Source: Bradyrhizobium icense
Lineage (GTDB): Bacteria; Pseudomonadota; Alphaproteobacteria; Rhizobiales; Xanthobacteraceae
Assembly (NCBI RefSeq): GCF_001693385.1
Contig: NZ_CP016428.1
Span: 7,678,001-7,742,000 of the forward strand
DNA length: 64,000 nt
Reading direction: 5' to 3'
Shown: piece after piece, positions 9,895-18,867 of the stretch
Numbering within the stretch: the stretch's first letter is position 1
Layout of the letters: each line of letters starts with the position of its first letter
Notes under the pieces: model-generated
Told to the model about the DNA's origin: nothing
Seen by the model: the letters and a program-made list of their open reading frames with translations, nothing else
Databases searched by the model: none
Program-made: the position numbers and the translations under genes

Positions 9895-9987
9895 CGTCAT
9901 GCCCGGGGCTTGTCCCGGGCATCTACGTCTTTACAGTCGCGCAGCACAAGAGGACGTTGATGGCCGGGATAAACCCGGCCGTGACGA
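9895..9987. repeat. palindromic repeat, CGTCATGCCCGGG family
   Basis: The outer arms are CGTCATGCCCGGGGCTTGTC and ATAAACCCGGCCGTGACGAG. Each arm also contains its own small inverted repeat (CCCGG...CCGGG). The middle holds CTACGTCTTTACAG and its rough complement. It is distinct from family A. It lies directly upstream of the alpha/beta hydrolase gene and ends about 10 bases before its start codon, so it may affect that gene's leader. Confidence 0.65.
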
Positions 9988-9996
9988 GGATACACA

Positions 9997-11145
9997 ATGC
10001 CCACCCTCCCCGAGATCCCGCTGCCCTCCTCCATCCGCTCGCGCTACGTCGACGGCATCAACGGCCTGCGCATGCACGTGCTCGAAGCCGGCTTCGAAAC
10101 CCGCGGCCGTCCGTGCGTTTTGCTGCTGCACGGTTTTCCGGAGCTCGCCTTTTCCTGGCGCAAGGTGATGCCGGTTCTCGCGGAAGCCGGCTATCACGTG
10201 ATCGCGCCGGACCAGCGCGGCTATGGCCGCACCACCGGGTGGGACCCGAATTACGACGGCGATCTTGCCTCGTTCCGGCTCCCCAATCTGGTGCGCGACG
10301 CGCTGGGGCTGGTGTCGGCGTTTGGCTACAAGAGCGTCGATGCCGTCATCGGCCATGATTTTGGTTCATCGGTCGCCGCATGGTGCGCCCTGATCCGGCC
10401 CGACGTGTTTCGCTCGGTCGTCATGATGAGCGCGCCGTTCGGCGGTCCGCCGTCACTGCCGTTCAACACCGTGGATGGCCCGGTCATATCAGCGGCAGAA
10501 GATCCTATCCATCGCGATCTCGCGGCGCTGCCGCGCCCGCGCAAGCATTACCAGTGGTATTATTCGACGCGCGAGGCCAACGACGACATGCACCATCCGC
10601 CGCAGGGCGTGCATGATTTCCTGCGGGCCTATTACCACCACAAGAGCGCGGACTGGAAAGCGAACCAGCCCCACCCGCTCAAATCCTGGACAGCGGACGA
10701 AATTGCGAAACTGCCGACCTACTACGTGATGGACCTCGCCAAGGACATGGCTGCTACCGTCGCGGAGGAGATGCCGTCGGCGGCAGAGATCGCCGCCAAC
10801 AAATGGTTGCCGGACAGCGAGCTCGCCTTCTACAGCGCCGAGTACGAGCGCAACGGATTCCAGGGAGGCCTGCAGTGGTATCGCTGCGGCACCTCGGGCG
10901 TGTTCGTACCGGAATTGCAGACGTGGTCGGGCCGCGCCATCGACGTGCGCTCTGCCTTCATCTCGGGCAAGCAGGACTGGGGCACCTATCAGCGCCCCGG
11001 CGTCTATGAAGCGATGCAGTCCAAGGCCTGCACCAACATGATCGGCTGCCATCTCGTCGATGGCGCGGGCCACTGGGTGCAGCAGGAACAGCCCAACAAA
11101 GTGAGTTGGTTGCTGGTGCAATTCCTGCGAGGGGCGAAGGCGTAG
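9997..11145 (+). CDS. alpha/beta hydrolase, epoxide hydrolase type
   Basis: A 382-residue alpha/beta hydrolase. The oxyanion motif HGFPELAFSWR and PDQRGYGRT are those of soluble epoxide hydrolases. The nucleophile is an Asp in GHDFGSS rather than Ser, and the catalytic His lies near the C terminus in GHWVQQEQP. A long cap domain between the Asp and the acid explains the length. It follows the acyl-CoA synthetase, separated by a palindromic repeat. It may open an epoxide in the catabolic pathway of this block, but haloalkane-type or other hydrolysis cannot be excluded. Confidence 0.88.
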   Translation: MPTLPEIPLPSSIRSRYVDGINGLRMHVLEAGFETRGRPCVLLLHGFPELAFSWRKVMPVLAEAGYHVIAPDQRGYGRTTGWDPNYDGDLASFRLPNLVRDALGLVSAFGYKSVDAVIGHDFGSSVAAWCALIRPDVFRSVVMMSAPFGGPPSLPFNTVDGPVISAAEDPIHRDLAALPRPRKHYQWYYSTREANDDMHHPPQGVHDFLRAYYHHKSADWKANQPHPLKSWTADEIAKLPTYYVMDLAKDMAATVAEEMPSAAEIAANKWLPDSELAFYSAEYERNGFQGGLQWYRCGTSGVFVPELQTWSGRAIDVRSAFISGKQDWGTYQRPGVYEAMQSKACTNMIGCHLVDGAGHWVQQEQPNKVSWLLVQFLRGAKA

Positions 11146-11197
11146 ACGAAAGCAGACCTTAGCCACGTGCGCCAATTGACCGCGGCAGACGCCAATA

Positions 11198-11212
11198 TTA
11201 GAATAGTTCTAA
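11198..11212. promoter_or_regulatory. Irr-type iron control element (ICE) upstream of mbfA
   Basis: TTAGAATAGTTCTAA is a perfect inverted repeat (TTAGAA-TAG-TTCTAA) beginning 36 bases before the mbfA start codon. It matches the rhizobial ICE consensus bound by Irr. Irr is known to repress mbfA in low iron in Bradyrhizobium and Agrobacterium. Confidence 0.85.
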
Positions 11213-11233
11213 ACTAAGAAAAGGCGGCGTCCC

Positions 11234-12205
11234 GTGAAGAACTTCGCCGATCTGACCGAGCGCGAGGTGCTGGCCGTTGCGATCTCTTCCGAGGAAGAAG
11301 ACAGCCGCATCTACATGACCTTCGCGGAGGACCTCGCCGAACGTTATCCGGATTCGGCAAAAGTGTTCGAGGAAATGGCCGAGGAGGAACGCGGCCATCG
11401 GCATCGCTTGCTGGAACTCTATGAGAAGCGTTTTGGTCCGCACCTGCCGCCGATCCGCCGCGAGGACGTCAAAGGATTTTTGCGACGTCGGCCGATCTGG
11501 CTGACCAAGAACCTGACGCTCGACGCCATCCGCAAGGAGGTCGAGACGATGGAGCTCGAGGCCGAGCGCTTCTATGCCAAGGCCAGCGAGCAGGCCGAGG
11601 ACGTCGGCGTGCGCCGGCTGCTCGGCGATCTCGCTGACGAAGAAAAGAGCCACGAGCGCCTCGCGATAAAGCTGACTGACGACATCCTGAAGCCCGACGT
11701 GCGCGCCGAAGAGGACAAGACGCGCCGGCGCATGTTCGTGCTGCAATATGTGCAGCCGGGGCTCGCAGGACTGATGGACGGCTCGGTCTCGACACTGGCG
11801 CCGCTGTTCGCGGCAGCCTTTGCCACGCACCAGAACTGGCAGACGTTCCTGGTAGGACTGGCCGCCTCGATCGGCGCCGGCATCAGCATGGGCTTTGCCG
11901 AAGCCTTGTCCGATGACGGCTCGTTGACCGGGCGCGGCTCGCCCTGGCTGCGTGGCATCACCTGCGGATTGATGACGACGCTCGGCGGCATCGGCCATAC
12001 CCTGCCCTATCTCGTTCCCGACTCCTGGCCGAATGCGTTCTGGATCGCGACCGCGATTGCCTGCATCATCGTGTTCTTCGAACTGTGGGCGATCGCCTTC
12101 ATCCGCGCGCGCTACATGGACACGCCGTTCCTCCAGGCCGTCTTCCAGATCGTGCTCGGCGGCGCCATCGTGCTCGCAGTCGGAATATTGATCGGTGCGG
12201 CTTAA
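11234..12205 (+). CDS. mbfA: membrane-bound ferritin-like iron exporter MbfA
   Basis: A 323-residue fusion of an N-terminal ferritin-like/rubrerythrin domain (about residues 1-165) to a C-terminal VIT1/CCC1-like membrane domain. The ferritin part has paired EExxH-type iron ligands, seen in SSEEEDSR, MAEEERGHRHR, MELEAERFY and DEEKSHERL. The membrane part has several hydrophobic helices, including GLAASIGAGISMGFAEALSD, the characteristic metal-transport motif. This is the MbfA architecture, which exports iron and protects against iron and peroxide stress. The start is a GTG preceded by AAGG. An Irr box just upstream supports iron-dependent regulation. Confidence 0.95.
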   Translation: MKNFADLTEREVLAVAISSEEEDSRIYMTFAEDLAERYPDSAKVFEEMAEEERGHRHRLLELYEKRFGPHLPPIRREDVKGFLRRRPIWLTKNLTLDAIRKEVETMELEAERFYAKASEQAEDVGVRRLLGDLADEEKSHERLAIKLTDDILKPDVRAEEDKTRRRMFVLQYVQPGLAGLMDGSVSTLAPLFAAAFATHQNWQTFLVGLAASIGAGISMGFAEALSDDGSLTGRGSPWLRGITCGLMTTLGGIGHTLPYLVPDSWPNAFWIATAIACIIVFFELWAIAFIRARYMDTPFLQAVFQIVLGGAIVLAVGILIGAA

Positions 12206-12371
12206 CGCGCGATGGCCTTGAGTCAAACGCTGGCAGTATCATTCCTGAGATGACGTTTTCTCAGGAGCGTACCCGAAAGGGCGGACCGCGCTGTGCAGCC
12301 ATTGCTCTTGCCGCGCGTGCCCAAACTGAGCATCATCCCGGCCGCATTGAAAGACAGACCGGGAGTACGCC

Positions 12372-13844
12372 TTGGCCAAATCGCAATGGAGTTTCAAGAC
12401 CGCCGTCGAATTGTCATCTGCGCTTGCTGACAGGAAAGTCTCGGCGGTCGAACTGGCCGAGGACGCGATCAGCCGGATCGAGCGGCATGACGTCAAGATC
12501 AACGCGATCTGCGTTCGCGATTTCGAGCGCGGCCTTGCCGCCGCACGCGCCGCCGATGCCGAACTCACACGCGGCGTGAAGAAGCCACTGCTCGGTATTC
12601 CGATGACGGTGAAGGAATCCTTCAACATCGCGGGATTGCCGACGACCTGGGGTATTCCGGCGCAGAAGGATTTCACGCCGACGGAAGATGCGCTGCCGAT
12701 CATCCGCGTCAAGGACGCCGGCGGGGTGATTCTCGGTAAGACCAACGTGCCGCTCGGGCTCGGCGACTGGCAGAGCTACAATGAGATCTACGGCACCACC
12801 AACAACCCGTTCGACCTCAGCCGCACGCCGGGCGGTTCTTCCGGCGGCTCTTCGGCGGCGCTCGCCGCGGGCTATGGCGCGCTCTCGCTCGGCTCCGATA
12901 TCGGCGGCTCCTTGCGCGTGCCCGCGTTTCACTGCGGCATTTATGCGCATAAGCCGACCTTCGATCTCGTCGCCATGCGCGGCCATACGCCGCCGCCCCT
13001 GCCGCCACTGCCATCCACACGCGATCTCAGCGTGATCGGCCCGATGGCGCGTTGCGCGGCCGATCTCTCGCTGCTGCTGGACGTGATGGCGGGTCCCGAT
13101 CCGCTGGAAGCAGGCAAGGCCTATCACCTCGCGCTACCCCCGCCACGCCACACGGAGATGAAGAATTTCCGTGTGCTCCTGATCGATACCGATCCGGTGA
13201 TGCCGACCGGTAGCGTGGTGCGGGGCACGTTGGAGACGTTGGCAGGCAATCTAGGCAAGGCTGGCGTCAAGATCGATCGCAGCAGCCCGTTGTTGCCGGA
13301 TTTCGCCGCATCGAGCCGACTATACATGCGAATGCTGATGTCGTTCCTCGCCGCGTCCTTCACGGCGGAATCTTACATCGGCGCCAAGGCTGCCGCCGCC
13401 GCGCTATCCGTCGAGGACAACAGCCTTGGCGCCGAGCGCCTGCGCGGCATTGCGCTCAGCCACCGCGACTGGCTGATGGCCGACGGCGGCCGCTCGCGCC
13501 TGCGCGCGCAATGGCGTGAGCTGTTCAAGACCTACGATGCCGTGATCTGTCCGATCATGCCGACGCCGGCCTATCCGCACGACCATTTGGAGGATCAGGA
13601 AAAGCGACGCATCAGGATCGACGGTAAGGATTACGTCTATCCTGACCAGCTCTCCTGGCCCGGCATCGCCACCCTGCCCGGTCTGCCCTCGACCGCACTA
13701 CCGACCGGCTTTTCACCGGATGGACTGCCTGTCGGTGTACAGATCGTCGGCCCATGGCTGGAGGACCGCACACCGCTGAAGCTGGCCGAGCTGATCGAGC
13801 GCGAATTCGGAGGCTTCAAGCCGCCGCCGATGTTTGATGATTGA
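12372..13844 (+). CDS. amidase (amidase signature family)
   Basis: A 490-residue amidase-signature enzyme that hydrolyses an amide to acid and ammonia. The Ser-cisSer-Lys triad is visible: Lys in GIPMTVKESFN, the Gly-Ser-rich loop TPGGSSGGSSAALAAG, and the nucleophile Ser in GSDIGGSLRVPAF. The start is a TTG at 12372 with GGGAG eight to twelve bases upstream; no in-frame ATG fits the conserved N terminus. No signal peptide, so cytoplasmic. It stands apart from clear pathway partners, between mbfA and a small membrane protein. A second, more distant amidase is at 35205-36662. Substrate unknown. Confidence 0.9.
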   Translation: MAKSQWSFKTAVELSSALADRKVSAVELAEDAISRIERHDVKINAICVRDFERGLAAARAADAELTRGVKKPLLGIPMTVKESFNIAGLPTTWGIPAQKDFTPTEDALPIIRVKDAGGVILGKTNVPLGLGDWQSYNEIYGTTNNPFDLSRTPGGSSGGSSAALAAGYGALSLGSDIGGSLRVPAFHCGIYAHKPTFDLVAMRGHTPPPLPPLPSTRDLSVIGPMARCAADLSLLLDVMAGPDPLEAGKAYHLALPPPRHTEMKNFRVLLIDTDPVMPTGSVVRGTLETLAGNLGKAGVKIDRSSPLLPDFAASSRLYMRMLMSFLAASFTAESYIGAKAAAAALSVEDNSLGAERLRGIALSHRDWLMADGGRSRLRAQWRELFKTYDAVICPIMPTPAYPHDHLEDQEKRRIRIDGKDYVYPDQLSWPGIATLPGLPSTALPTGFSPDGLPVGVQIVGPWLEDRTPLKLAELIEREFGGFKPPPMFDD

Positions 13845-13919
13845 GACCCCTCGTGCCGGGGAGCTGCGCGCAAGCGCATCTCCTCGCCGGGAGGGTGAAG
13901 CGGTATCGTTGAAAGCGCC

Positions 13920-14489
13920 ATGCGGACTTTCATTCGAAGCGTGATCGCCGTCGTAGCCGGCTTCCTGCTGATGTGGCCGCTTGGCTATGCCTATGCCGCG
14001 CTGGGCTGGCCAACATTCCATGTGTGGGGACTGATGCATGGCACCTTTGTTGCGGCCTGGCCTACCCTGTCGATCCTGGCATTCCTGGCACTGGGGTATC
14101 TGCCGCTTTTCCGGCGCACCGACGACACGGCGCTTCTGATCGCCGGCCTTGTTTGGGGTCTGTTGCTGGCCACCGGTTTCAACATCCGCCACGCTCTCGG
14201 CTTTGCGATCGCTTATGGCCTGCTCAGCGCCACGACCGTTGTCGTTGCAGTACTATGCATCTTTGCCAAACACCGGCTCCGTCTGGCATTCCTGGTGATA
14301 TCGCCGCTTGTTTTCCTAAATCTGGATATTCTGCTGGCGCCACCCGCGCTTGAACAGTTCCTGTCTCGAGCCATCTTTGATCTCAAGGCGCTCTTGCCGC
14401 CCGTCGCCTTCTCGCTTGCGGGTTACGTGCTTGGTTCGCTCGCCCGCATCGCGATCAAACGCTGGCCGAGAACAGCGGCTCTGCACTGA
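13920..14489 (+). CDS. hypothetical membrane protein, 189 residues
   Basis: Not recognised. The protein is almost entirely hydrophobic, with about five predicted transmembrane helices starting at SVIAVVAGFLLMWPLGYAYA and ending with AFSLAGYVLGSLARIAI, and a short basic C-terminal tail. The base composition matches its neighbours and the frame is intact, so it is probably real. It lies 76 bases after the amidase and 21 bases before the NTF2-like gene, all on the plus strand. An inner-membrane location is certain if it is expressed. No function is assigned. Confidence 0.7.
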   Translation: MRTFIRSVIAVVAGFLLMWPLGYAYAALGWPTFHVWGLMHGTFVAAWPTLSILAFLALGYLPLFRRTDDTALLIAGLVWGLLLATGFNIRHALGFAIAYGLLSATTVVVAVLCIFAKHRLRLAFLVISPLVFLNLDILLAPPALEQFLSRAIFDLKALLPPVAFSLAGYVLGSLARIAIKRWPRTAALH

Positions 14490-14510
14490 GAACAAGAACC
14501 GGAGGAAATC

Positions 14511-14864
14511 ATGAACAACGACCTCGCCGAGCTGACAAAGCTCAACCTCGACTATGTCGCGTCCGTGCAGAATTCCGACGTCAAGCGCTTTGACGAAATC
14601 CTCGCAGCCGATTTCTACTGCTCCAATCCCGACAAGTCGCTGGTCGATCGCGCCGCATTCCTGCAACAGACCGCAAAGCCGGTCGCGATCAAAAACCTGC
14701 GCGCGGAAGACGTGAAAATCCGTGTGCTCGGCGACTTCGCCATTATCCATGCCGCGACGAGCTATACAACCGCGGACGGCCAAGAGGCTCATGGGCGTTA
14801 TACCGATTGCTGGGCGAAGCAAAATGGCAAGTGGCTTGCCGTATCGGCGCATGTGTCGCGGTAA
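14511..14864 (+). CDS. SnoaL/NTF2-like small protein
   Basis: A 117-residue protein with an NTF2-like (DUF4440/SnoaL-type) cone fold inferred from its pattern: an N-terminal helix (LTKLNLDYVASVQNSDVKRFDEILA), then DFYCSNPDKSLVDRAAFLQ, and a final beta sheet ending HGRYTDCWAKQNGKWLAVSAHVSR. The ribosome-binding site GGAGGAAATC is good. These proteins are ketosteroid-isomerase relatives whose individual roles are mostly unknown. It is probably cotranscribed with the membrane protein upstream and is followed by a REP-like repeat. Confidence 0.8.
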   Translation: MNNDLAELTKLNLDYVASVQNSDVKRFDEILAADFYCSNPDKSLVDRAAFLQQTAKPVAIKNLRAEDVKIRVLGDFAIIHAATSYTTADGQEAHGRYTDCWAKQNGKWLAVSAHVSR

Positions 14865-14880
14865 CCAATATCCAACCCCG

Positions 14881-15000
14881 CGTCGTCCCTGCGAAAGCAG
14901 GGACCCATAACCACCGAGAGCAGTTGGGAGTGAAGCCGTCTCACCTTGTGCCCATTCCGCAGGCCGCGGCATATGGGTCCCTGCTTTCGCAGGGACGACG
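14881..15000. repeat. REP-like paired hairpin, family A copy 4
   Basis: CGTCGTCCCTGCGAAAGCAG then GGACCCATAACC on the left. ATATGGGTCCCTGCTTTCGC then AGGGACGACG on the right. It is a near-perfect long inverted repeat between two convergent genes, where it could act as a bidirectional terminator. Confidence 0.8.
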
Positions 15001-15021
15001 GATGCAACCGCGAACTACGCC

Positions 15022-16110
15022 TCACGCATCAAACACAATCACACTGCGTAGTGTCTTGCCGGCTTTCATGTTGGCAAAGCCCTCGTTGATCTCGGCGAGC
15101 TTCAGCTTGGCCGAAATCCAGTCTTCCAGATGCAGTTTGCCCCGCATGTAGAATTCGACCAGGCGGGGCATGTCGACGCGGAAATGGTTGGAGCCCATCG
15201 ACGAGCCCTGGATGCGGCGCTCGCGCAGGAAGTCGAAGCCGTGCAGTTCGATCTTCTGGCCGAACGGGATCATGCCGACGATTGTCGCGGTGCCGCCGGC
15301 CGCCAGCATCGCAAAGGACTGTTCGGCGGTCTCCTTGCGGCCCAGCACCTCGAAGGAGTGATGCACGCCACCACCCGTCAGTTCGCGCACCTGCTGCACC
15401 ACGTCGCCGCGAGCGGGATCGACGATGTCGGTGGCGCCGAGCTTGGTCGCGAGCTGCAGCTTGGCCGGATTGGTATCGATTGCGATGATGCGGCCGGCGC
15501 CGGCGATCGCGGCGCCATTGATCGCGGCCATGCCGACGCCGCCGCAGCCGATCACGGCCACCGTTTCGCCGGCCTGAACTCTTGCGGTGTTCACCACCGC
15601 GCCGTAGCCGGTGATGACGCCGCAACCGATCAGGGCCGCGAGCTCCAGCGGCATGTCCTTGCGGATTTTGACGATGGCGTTTTCGTGCACCAGCATCTGC
15701 TCGGCGAACGATGATAGATTGAGGAACTGATGCAGCTTCTCCTCGCGCGCCCACGACAGCCGGTTGGACTGGCCGGGGAGCATCTTCACCGTCGTGTCGG
15801 TGCAGAGCACGGTGCGACCGGTGGTGCAATTGTCGCAGGTGCCGCAGAAAACCGAAAGACACGTCACGACATGATCGCCGGGCTTTACGTAGGTGACGTC
15901 GGAGCCGACTTTTTCGACGACACCCGCGGATTCGTGGCCGAGCACCGCGGGCAACGGATGGGGATAGAGCCCCTCCATGAAGTGCAGGTCCGAATGACAG
16001 AGGCCTGCGACGCGCGTGCGGATCAGGACTTCGCGCGGGCCGGGATTCGGCACGCTGACATCCTCGATCACCAGCGGCTTGTTGACTTCATGCAAAACGG
16101 CGGCCTTCAT
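15022..16110 (-). CDS. zinc-dependent alcohol dehydrogenase (MDR family)
   Basis: A 362-residue medium-chain dehydrogenase of the class III/aryl-alcohol type, interconverting an alcohol and an aldehyde. Catalytic zinc ligands are in GLCHSDLHF and GHESAGVV, and the structural-zinc loop has four Cys in CGTCDNCTTGRTVLC with normal spacing. The Rossmann motif is VIGCGGVGMAAINGA, followed by IAIDTNP, whose Asp favours NAD. It stands alone between a convergent neighbour and the AidB-like gene. It could supply aldehydes or acids to the CoA-ligase pathways, but its substrate is not evident. Confidence 0.92.
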   Translation of the reverse strand: MKAAVLHEVNKPLVIEDVSVPNPGPREVLIRTRVAGLCHSDLHFMEGLYPHPLPAVLGHESAGVVEKVGSDVTYVKPGDHVVTCLSVFCGTCDNCTTGRTVLCTDTTVKMLPGQSNRLSWAREEKLHQFLNLSSFAEQMLVHENAIVKIRKDMPLELAALIGCGVITGYGAVVNTARVQAGETVAVIGCGGVGMAAINGAAIAGAGRIIAIDTNPAKLQLATKLGATDIVDPARGDVVQQVRELTGGGVHHSFEVLGRKETAEQSFAMLAAGGTATIVGMIPFGQKIELHGFDFLRERRIQGSSMGSNHFRVDMPRLVEFYMRGKLHLEDWISAKLKLAEINEGFANMKAGKTLRSVIVFDA

Positions 16111-16157
16111 CGGTGCTCCCTCTGTTTCTGCTTTTTTTGAACCATACTGACGGCAGC

Positions 16158-17939
16158 CTACGCTGCGACAAGCAATTCGCCAACCTCGGCCAGGCCGACG
16201 CTGCGTTCGCCGAGCAGATGGCCTGATATCGCGCGCTGGGTGACATTTTCCGCAAGCCGGAACGGGTCGCCCGGCGCGATGCGGTGGTCGACCACCATGC
16301 GCGACAACAATAACCGCCTGGCGTCGCCGCGCATGTCGTGAATGCGCCCGCCCTCCCAGGCCAGCGCAACGGCGCTCGCGACATGATAGAGTAGGCTGGT
16401 GGCACGCCGGGCGTCGCCCTCATTGTCGCTTCGGCTCGCCACTTCGCGGGCAAAGCCGACGGCGCGGTCGGTCAGTTCACGCAGGCGATTGCGCCAGGCC
16501 TGCGGCACATTGGTGCTGTCATCGAGCCGGGCGTGCAGATCGGCGGCGAGGGCTGCATCGGCGCCGTGGCGGCCGACCGCGCGCGTCAACGCGTCGATCG
16601 CGACGATGTTGCCGGTGCCTTCCCAGATCGAGCCGAGATGCGCGTCACGCAGCAGGCGGGCGGTGGCAAATTCCTCGATGTAGCCGATGCCGCCGCGCAT
16701 CTCCAACGCGTCCCCGCAAACCTTGCGCGCATCGCGCGTGGCGCGGAATTTCAATGTCGGCGTCAGGATACGCAACAACGCCGCCGCGTCCTGGCTGCCC
16801 GCTTCCGCACGATCGAGCGCGTCGGCCGTGAGAAAACTCATCGACAGCGCCTGCTCGGTCGGCAACATGATCTTCATCAACTGCCGCCGCGCCAGCGGCA
16901 GGTCGATGATCCTTTGACCGAACACCACGCGGTTTCGCGCGACCGTCATCGCGTCATGGTGCGCACGCCGCATCAGCGCGGTGGATTTGACGCCATTGGA
17001 GAGCCTGGACGAGTTGACCATCTCGGCCATCTGCACGAAGCCGCGGTCGAGCTTGCCGACCGCATAGGCCATGGCGCCCTCGAATTTGATCTCGCCTGAC
17101 GCCATCGACCGGGTGCCGAGCTTGTCCTTCAAACGCACGATCCGGTAGTGATTTTGCGAGCCGTCGTCGAGAAAGCGCGGCATCAGGAAAAGACCTACGC
17201 CACGCGTGCCGGGGCCTGCGCCCTCGGGGCGCGCCAGCAGCATCACCACCTTGGCGTCGGCGTTGGAGCAGAACCATTTCTCGCCATAGAGCCGCCAGTG
17301 GCCGCCTTCCTGCACGGCCCTCGTCGTCAGCGTGCCGACATCGGAGCCGCCTTCCTTCTCGGTCATGAACTGGCCGCCCTGCGTCAGCTTGCTCATGTCG
17401 GTCTGGGTCAGGCCGTCGAGATATTTTGCTTTCAACGCCTCGCTGCCGAAATTGTTGAGCAGTTTTGCGCAACCGTCCGTGACGTTGATCGGGCATCCAA
17501 GCCCGAACTCGGTCTGATTGAACAGGAACGTGAAGGCGTGCTTGGCGACGACAGGGTATTTATCCGGCCAGCCCATGATGCCCTTGCGGATCGACATCGC
17601 GTGAATGCCGAACTCGCCGAACGCGACCTTTTCCAGCTCGCGATAGGCCGGGTGATATTCGATATACTGGATATCACGGCCGAACTTGTCGCGCTGATGC
17701 AGCACCGGCGTATGCCGGTCGGCAAGCCGCGCGCATTCGTCCAGATAGCCGCCGGCCAGTTCGCCCAGCCGGTCGAGATGCGGCTCGATATGGCGAAACA
17801 GCGCGTCGGGCAGATGCAGGCGAAGCAGATCGGTCAATGCCGGATCGGCGCGGTAGAAATTCATCCCCGTCGTGTCAGGCGCGAGCAATCCCGGTTGACT
17901 GGCTGACGTGGCTGCACGGTCCTGCATGAGTGGATGCAT
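16158..17939 (-). CDS. AidB-like acyl-CoA dehydrogenase family protein
   Basis: A 593-residue member of the long acyl-CoA dehydrogenase subgroup related to AidB. The start is the ATG at 17939 (MHPLMQDR), preceded by AAGGG; the longer frame to 17975 lacks support. Landmarks are FLFNQTEFGLGCPINVTDG, the family signature MTEKEGGSDVGTL, the FAD/substrate segment RGGIGYIEEFATARLLRD, and a C-terminal extension of about 150 residues absent from short enzymes. AidB proteins bind DNA and are linked to alkylation damage. Many relatives in alphaproteobacteria are of unknown role, so true AidB function is not claimed. Confidence 0.88.
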   Translation of the reverse strand: MHPLMQDRAATSASQPGLLAPDTTGMNFYRADPALTDLLRLHLPDALFRHIEPHLDRLGELAGGYLDECARLADRHTPVLHQRDKFGRDIQYIEYHPAYRELEKVAFGEFGIHAMSIRKGIMGWPDKYPVVAKHAFTFLFNQTEFGLGCPINVTDGCAKLLNNFGSEALKAKYLDGLTQTDMSKLTQGGQFMTEKEGGSDVGTLTTRAVQEGGHWRLYGEKWFCSNADAKVVMLLARPEGAGPGTRGVGLFLMPRFLDDGSQNHYRIVRLKDKLGTRSMASGEIKFEGAMAYAVGKLDRGFVQMAEMVNSSRLSNGVKSTALMRRAHHDAMTVARNRVVFGQRIIDLPLARRQLMKIMLPTEQALSMSFLTADALDRAEAGSQDAAALLRILTPTLKFRATRDARKVCGDALEMRGGIGYIEEFATARLLRDAHLGSIWEGTGNIVAIDALTRAVGRHGADAALAADLHARLDDSTNVPQAWRNRLRELTDRAVGFAREVASRSDNEGDARRATSLLYHVASAVALAWEGGRIHDMRGDARRLLLSRMVVDHRIAPGDPFRLAENVTQRAISGHLLGERSVGLAEVGELLVAA

Positions 17940-18096
17940 TTTTAGCCCTTGTTCGTTCCGCCCGATATTGATCAACTATCGATAACGCGGGCGGACGGGC
18001 CGTCAACAAGCATAATTGGAGGGCCGCCATGGCGGACGATTGCCAGGCGGAATCCGGTTCCTAGATACCGAGTCCCACCACCCGAGGACTGCGCCC

Positions 18097-18798
18097 ATGG
18101 AATTACCAAAATACAAGATTGCCCTGATCGTTGGCGTCGGCGAAGGACTGAGCGCATCGCTGGCGCGATTGTTCGCACGCGAAGGCATCAAGGTTGCACT
18201 CGCCGCGCGCAAGATCGAGAAGCTCGGCGCGCTCTGCACCGAGACCGGCGCCCGCGCTTTTGCCTGCAACGCCACCGAGGCAGAGGAAGTCGAACGTCTC
18301 TTTGGCATGGTCGAGCGCGAGATCGGCACACCCGACCTCGTCGTCTATAACGCCAGCGGCCGCGCCCGCGGCGCCTTCACCGATCTGGTTCCGGCCGAAG
18401 TTGCGAGCGCGATTGCAGTCTCGGCCTTCGGCGGATTTCTGGTGGCGCAGCAGGCGGCAACACGCATGCTGCCCAACAGGCATGGTGCGATCCTGTTCAC
18501 CGGCGCGTCCGCCAGCGTGAAAGGCTATCCGCAGTCGGCGCCGTTCGCGATGGGCAAGTTTGCGCTGCGCGGGCTGGCCCAGAGCATGGCGCGCGAATTG
18601 TCGCCGCAGGGCATCCATGTCGCGCATTTCGTCATCGACGGCGGCATCCGCAGCGCTGCGCGCGCGGAACCTGCCGATCGCCCGGACTCGATGCTCGACC
18701 CCGACGCGATTGCGCTGAGCTACTGGAACGTGCTGCAGCAGCCGCGCAGCGCCTGGACCTGGGAAGTGGAATTGCGGCCCTGGGTGGAGAGGTTTTGA
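18097..18798 (+). CDS. SDR-family protein with Phe in place of catalytic Tyr
   Basis: A 233-residue short-chain dehydrogenase-like protein. The start is the ATG at 18097 (MELPKYKIALIV); an upstream extension of the frame is unlikely to be coding. The nucleotide-binding motif is GVGEGLSASLA and YNASGRARG replaces the usual NNAG. The active-site Ser is near 138-140 (FTGASASVKG). The usual Tyr-xxx-Lys reads Phe150-xxx-Lys154 (APFAMGKFAL). It may bind NAD(P) without normal oxidoreductase chemistry. It lies just before an enoyl-CoA hydratase gene, suggesting a shared pathway. Confidence 0.85.
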   Translation: MELPKYKIALIVGVGEGLSASLARLFAREGIKVALAARKIEKLGALCTETGARAFACNATEAEEVERLFGMVEREIGTPDLVVYNASGRARGAFTDLVPAEVASAIAVSAFGGFLVAQQAATRMLPNRHGAILFTGASASVKGYPQSAPFAMGKFALRGLAQSMARELSPQGIHVAHFVIDGGIRSAARAEPADRPDSMLDPDAIALSYWNVLQQPRSAWTWEVELRPWVERF

Positions 18799-18806
18799 GA
18801 CAAGGC

Positions 18807-18847
18807 CGTCATTCCGGGGCGCATCGAAGATACGAACCCGGAATGAC
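18807..18847. repeat. short palindrome CGTCATTCCGGG...CCCGGAATGAC
   Basis: An 11-12 base inverted repeat with a 17-base loop lies between the SDR and hydratase genes. It is a different family from the longer repeats elsewhere in the window. It sits about 20 bases upstream of the hydratase start, in the leader if the two genes are cotranscribed. Confidence 0.6.
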
Positions 18848-18867
18848 AGATCAACATGGGAAACGAC

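Noticed and set aside
13850..13912. GC-rich stretch after the amidase considered as another repeat family
   Set aside because: Pairing is partial and I could not match it to another copy in the window.
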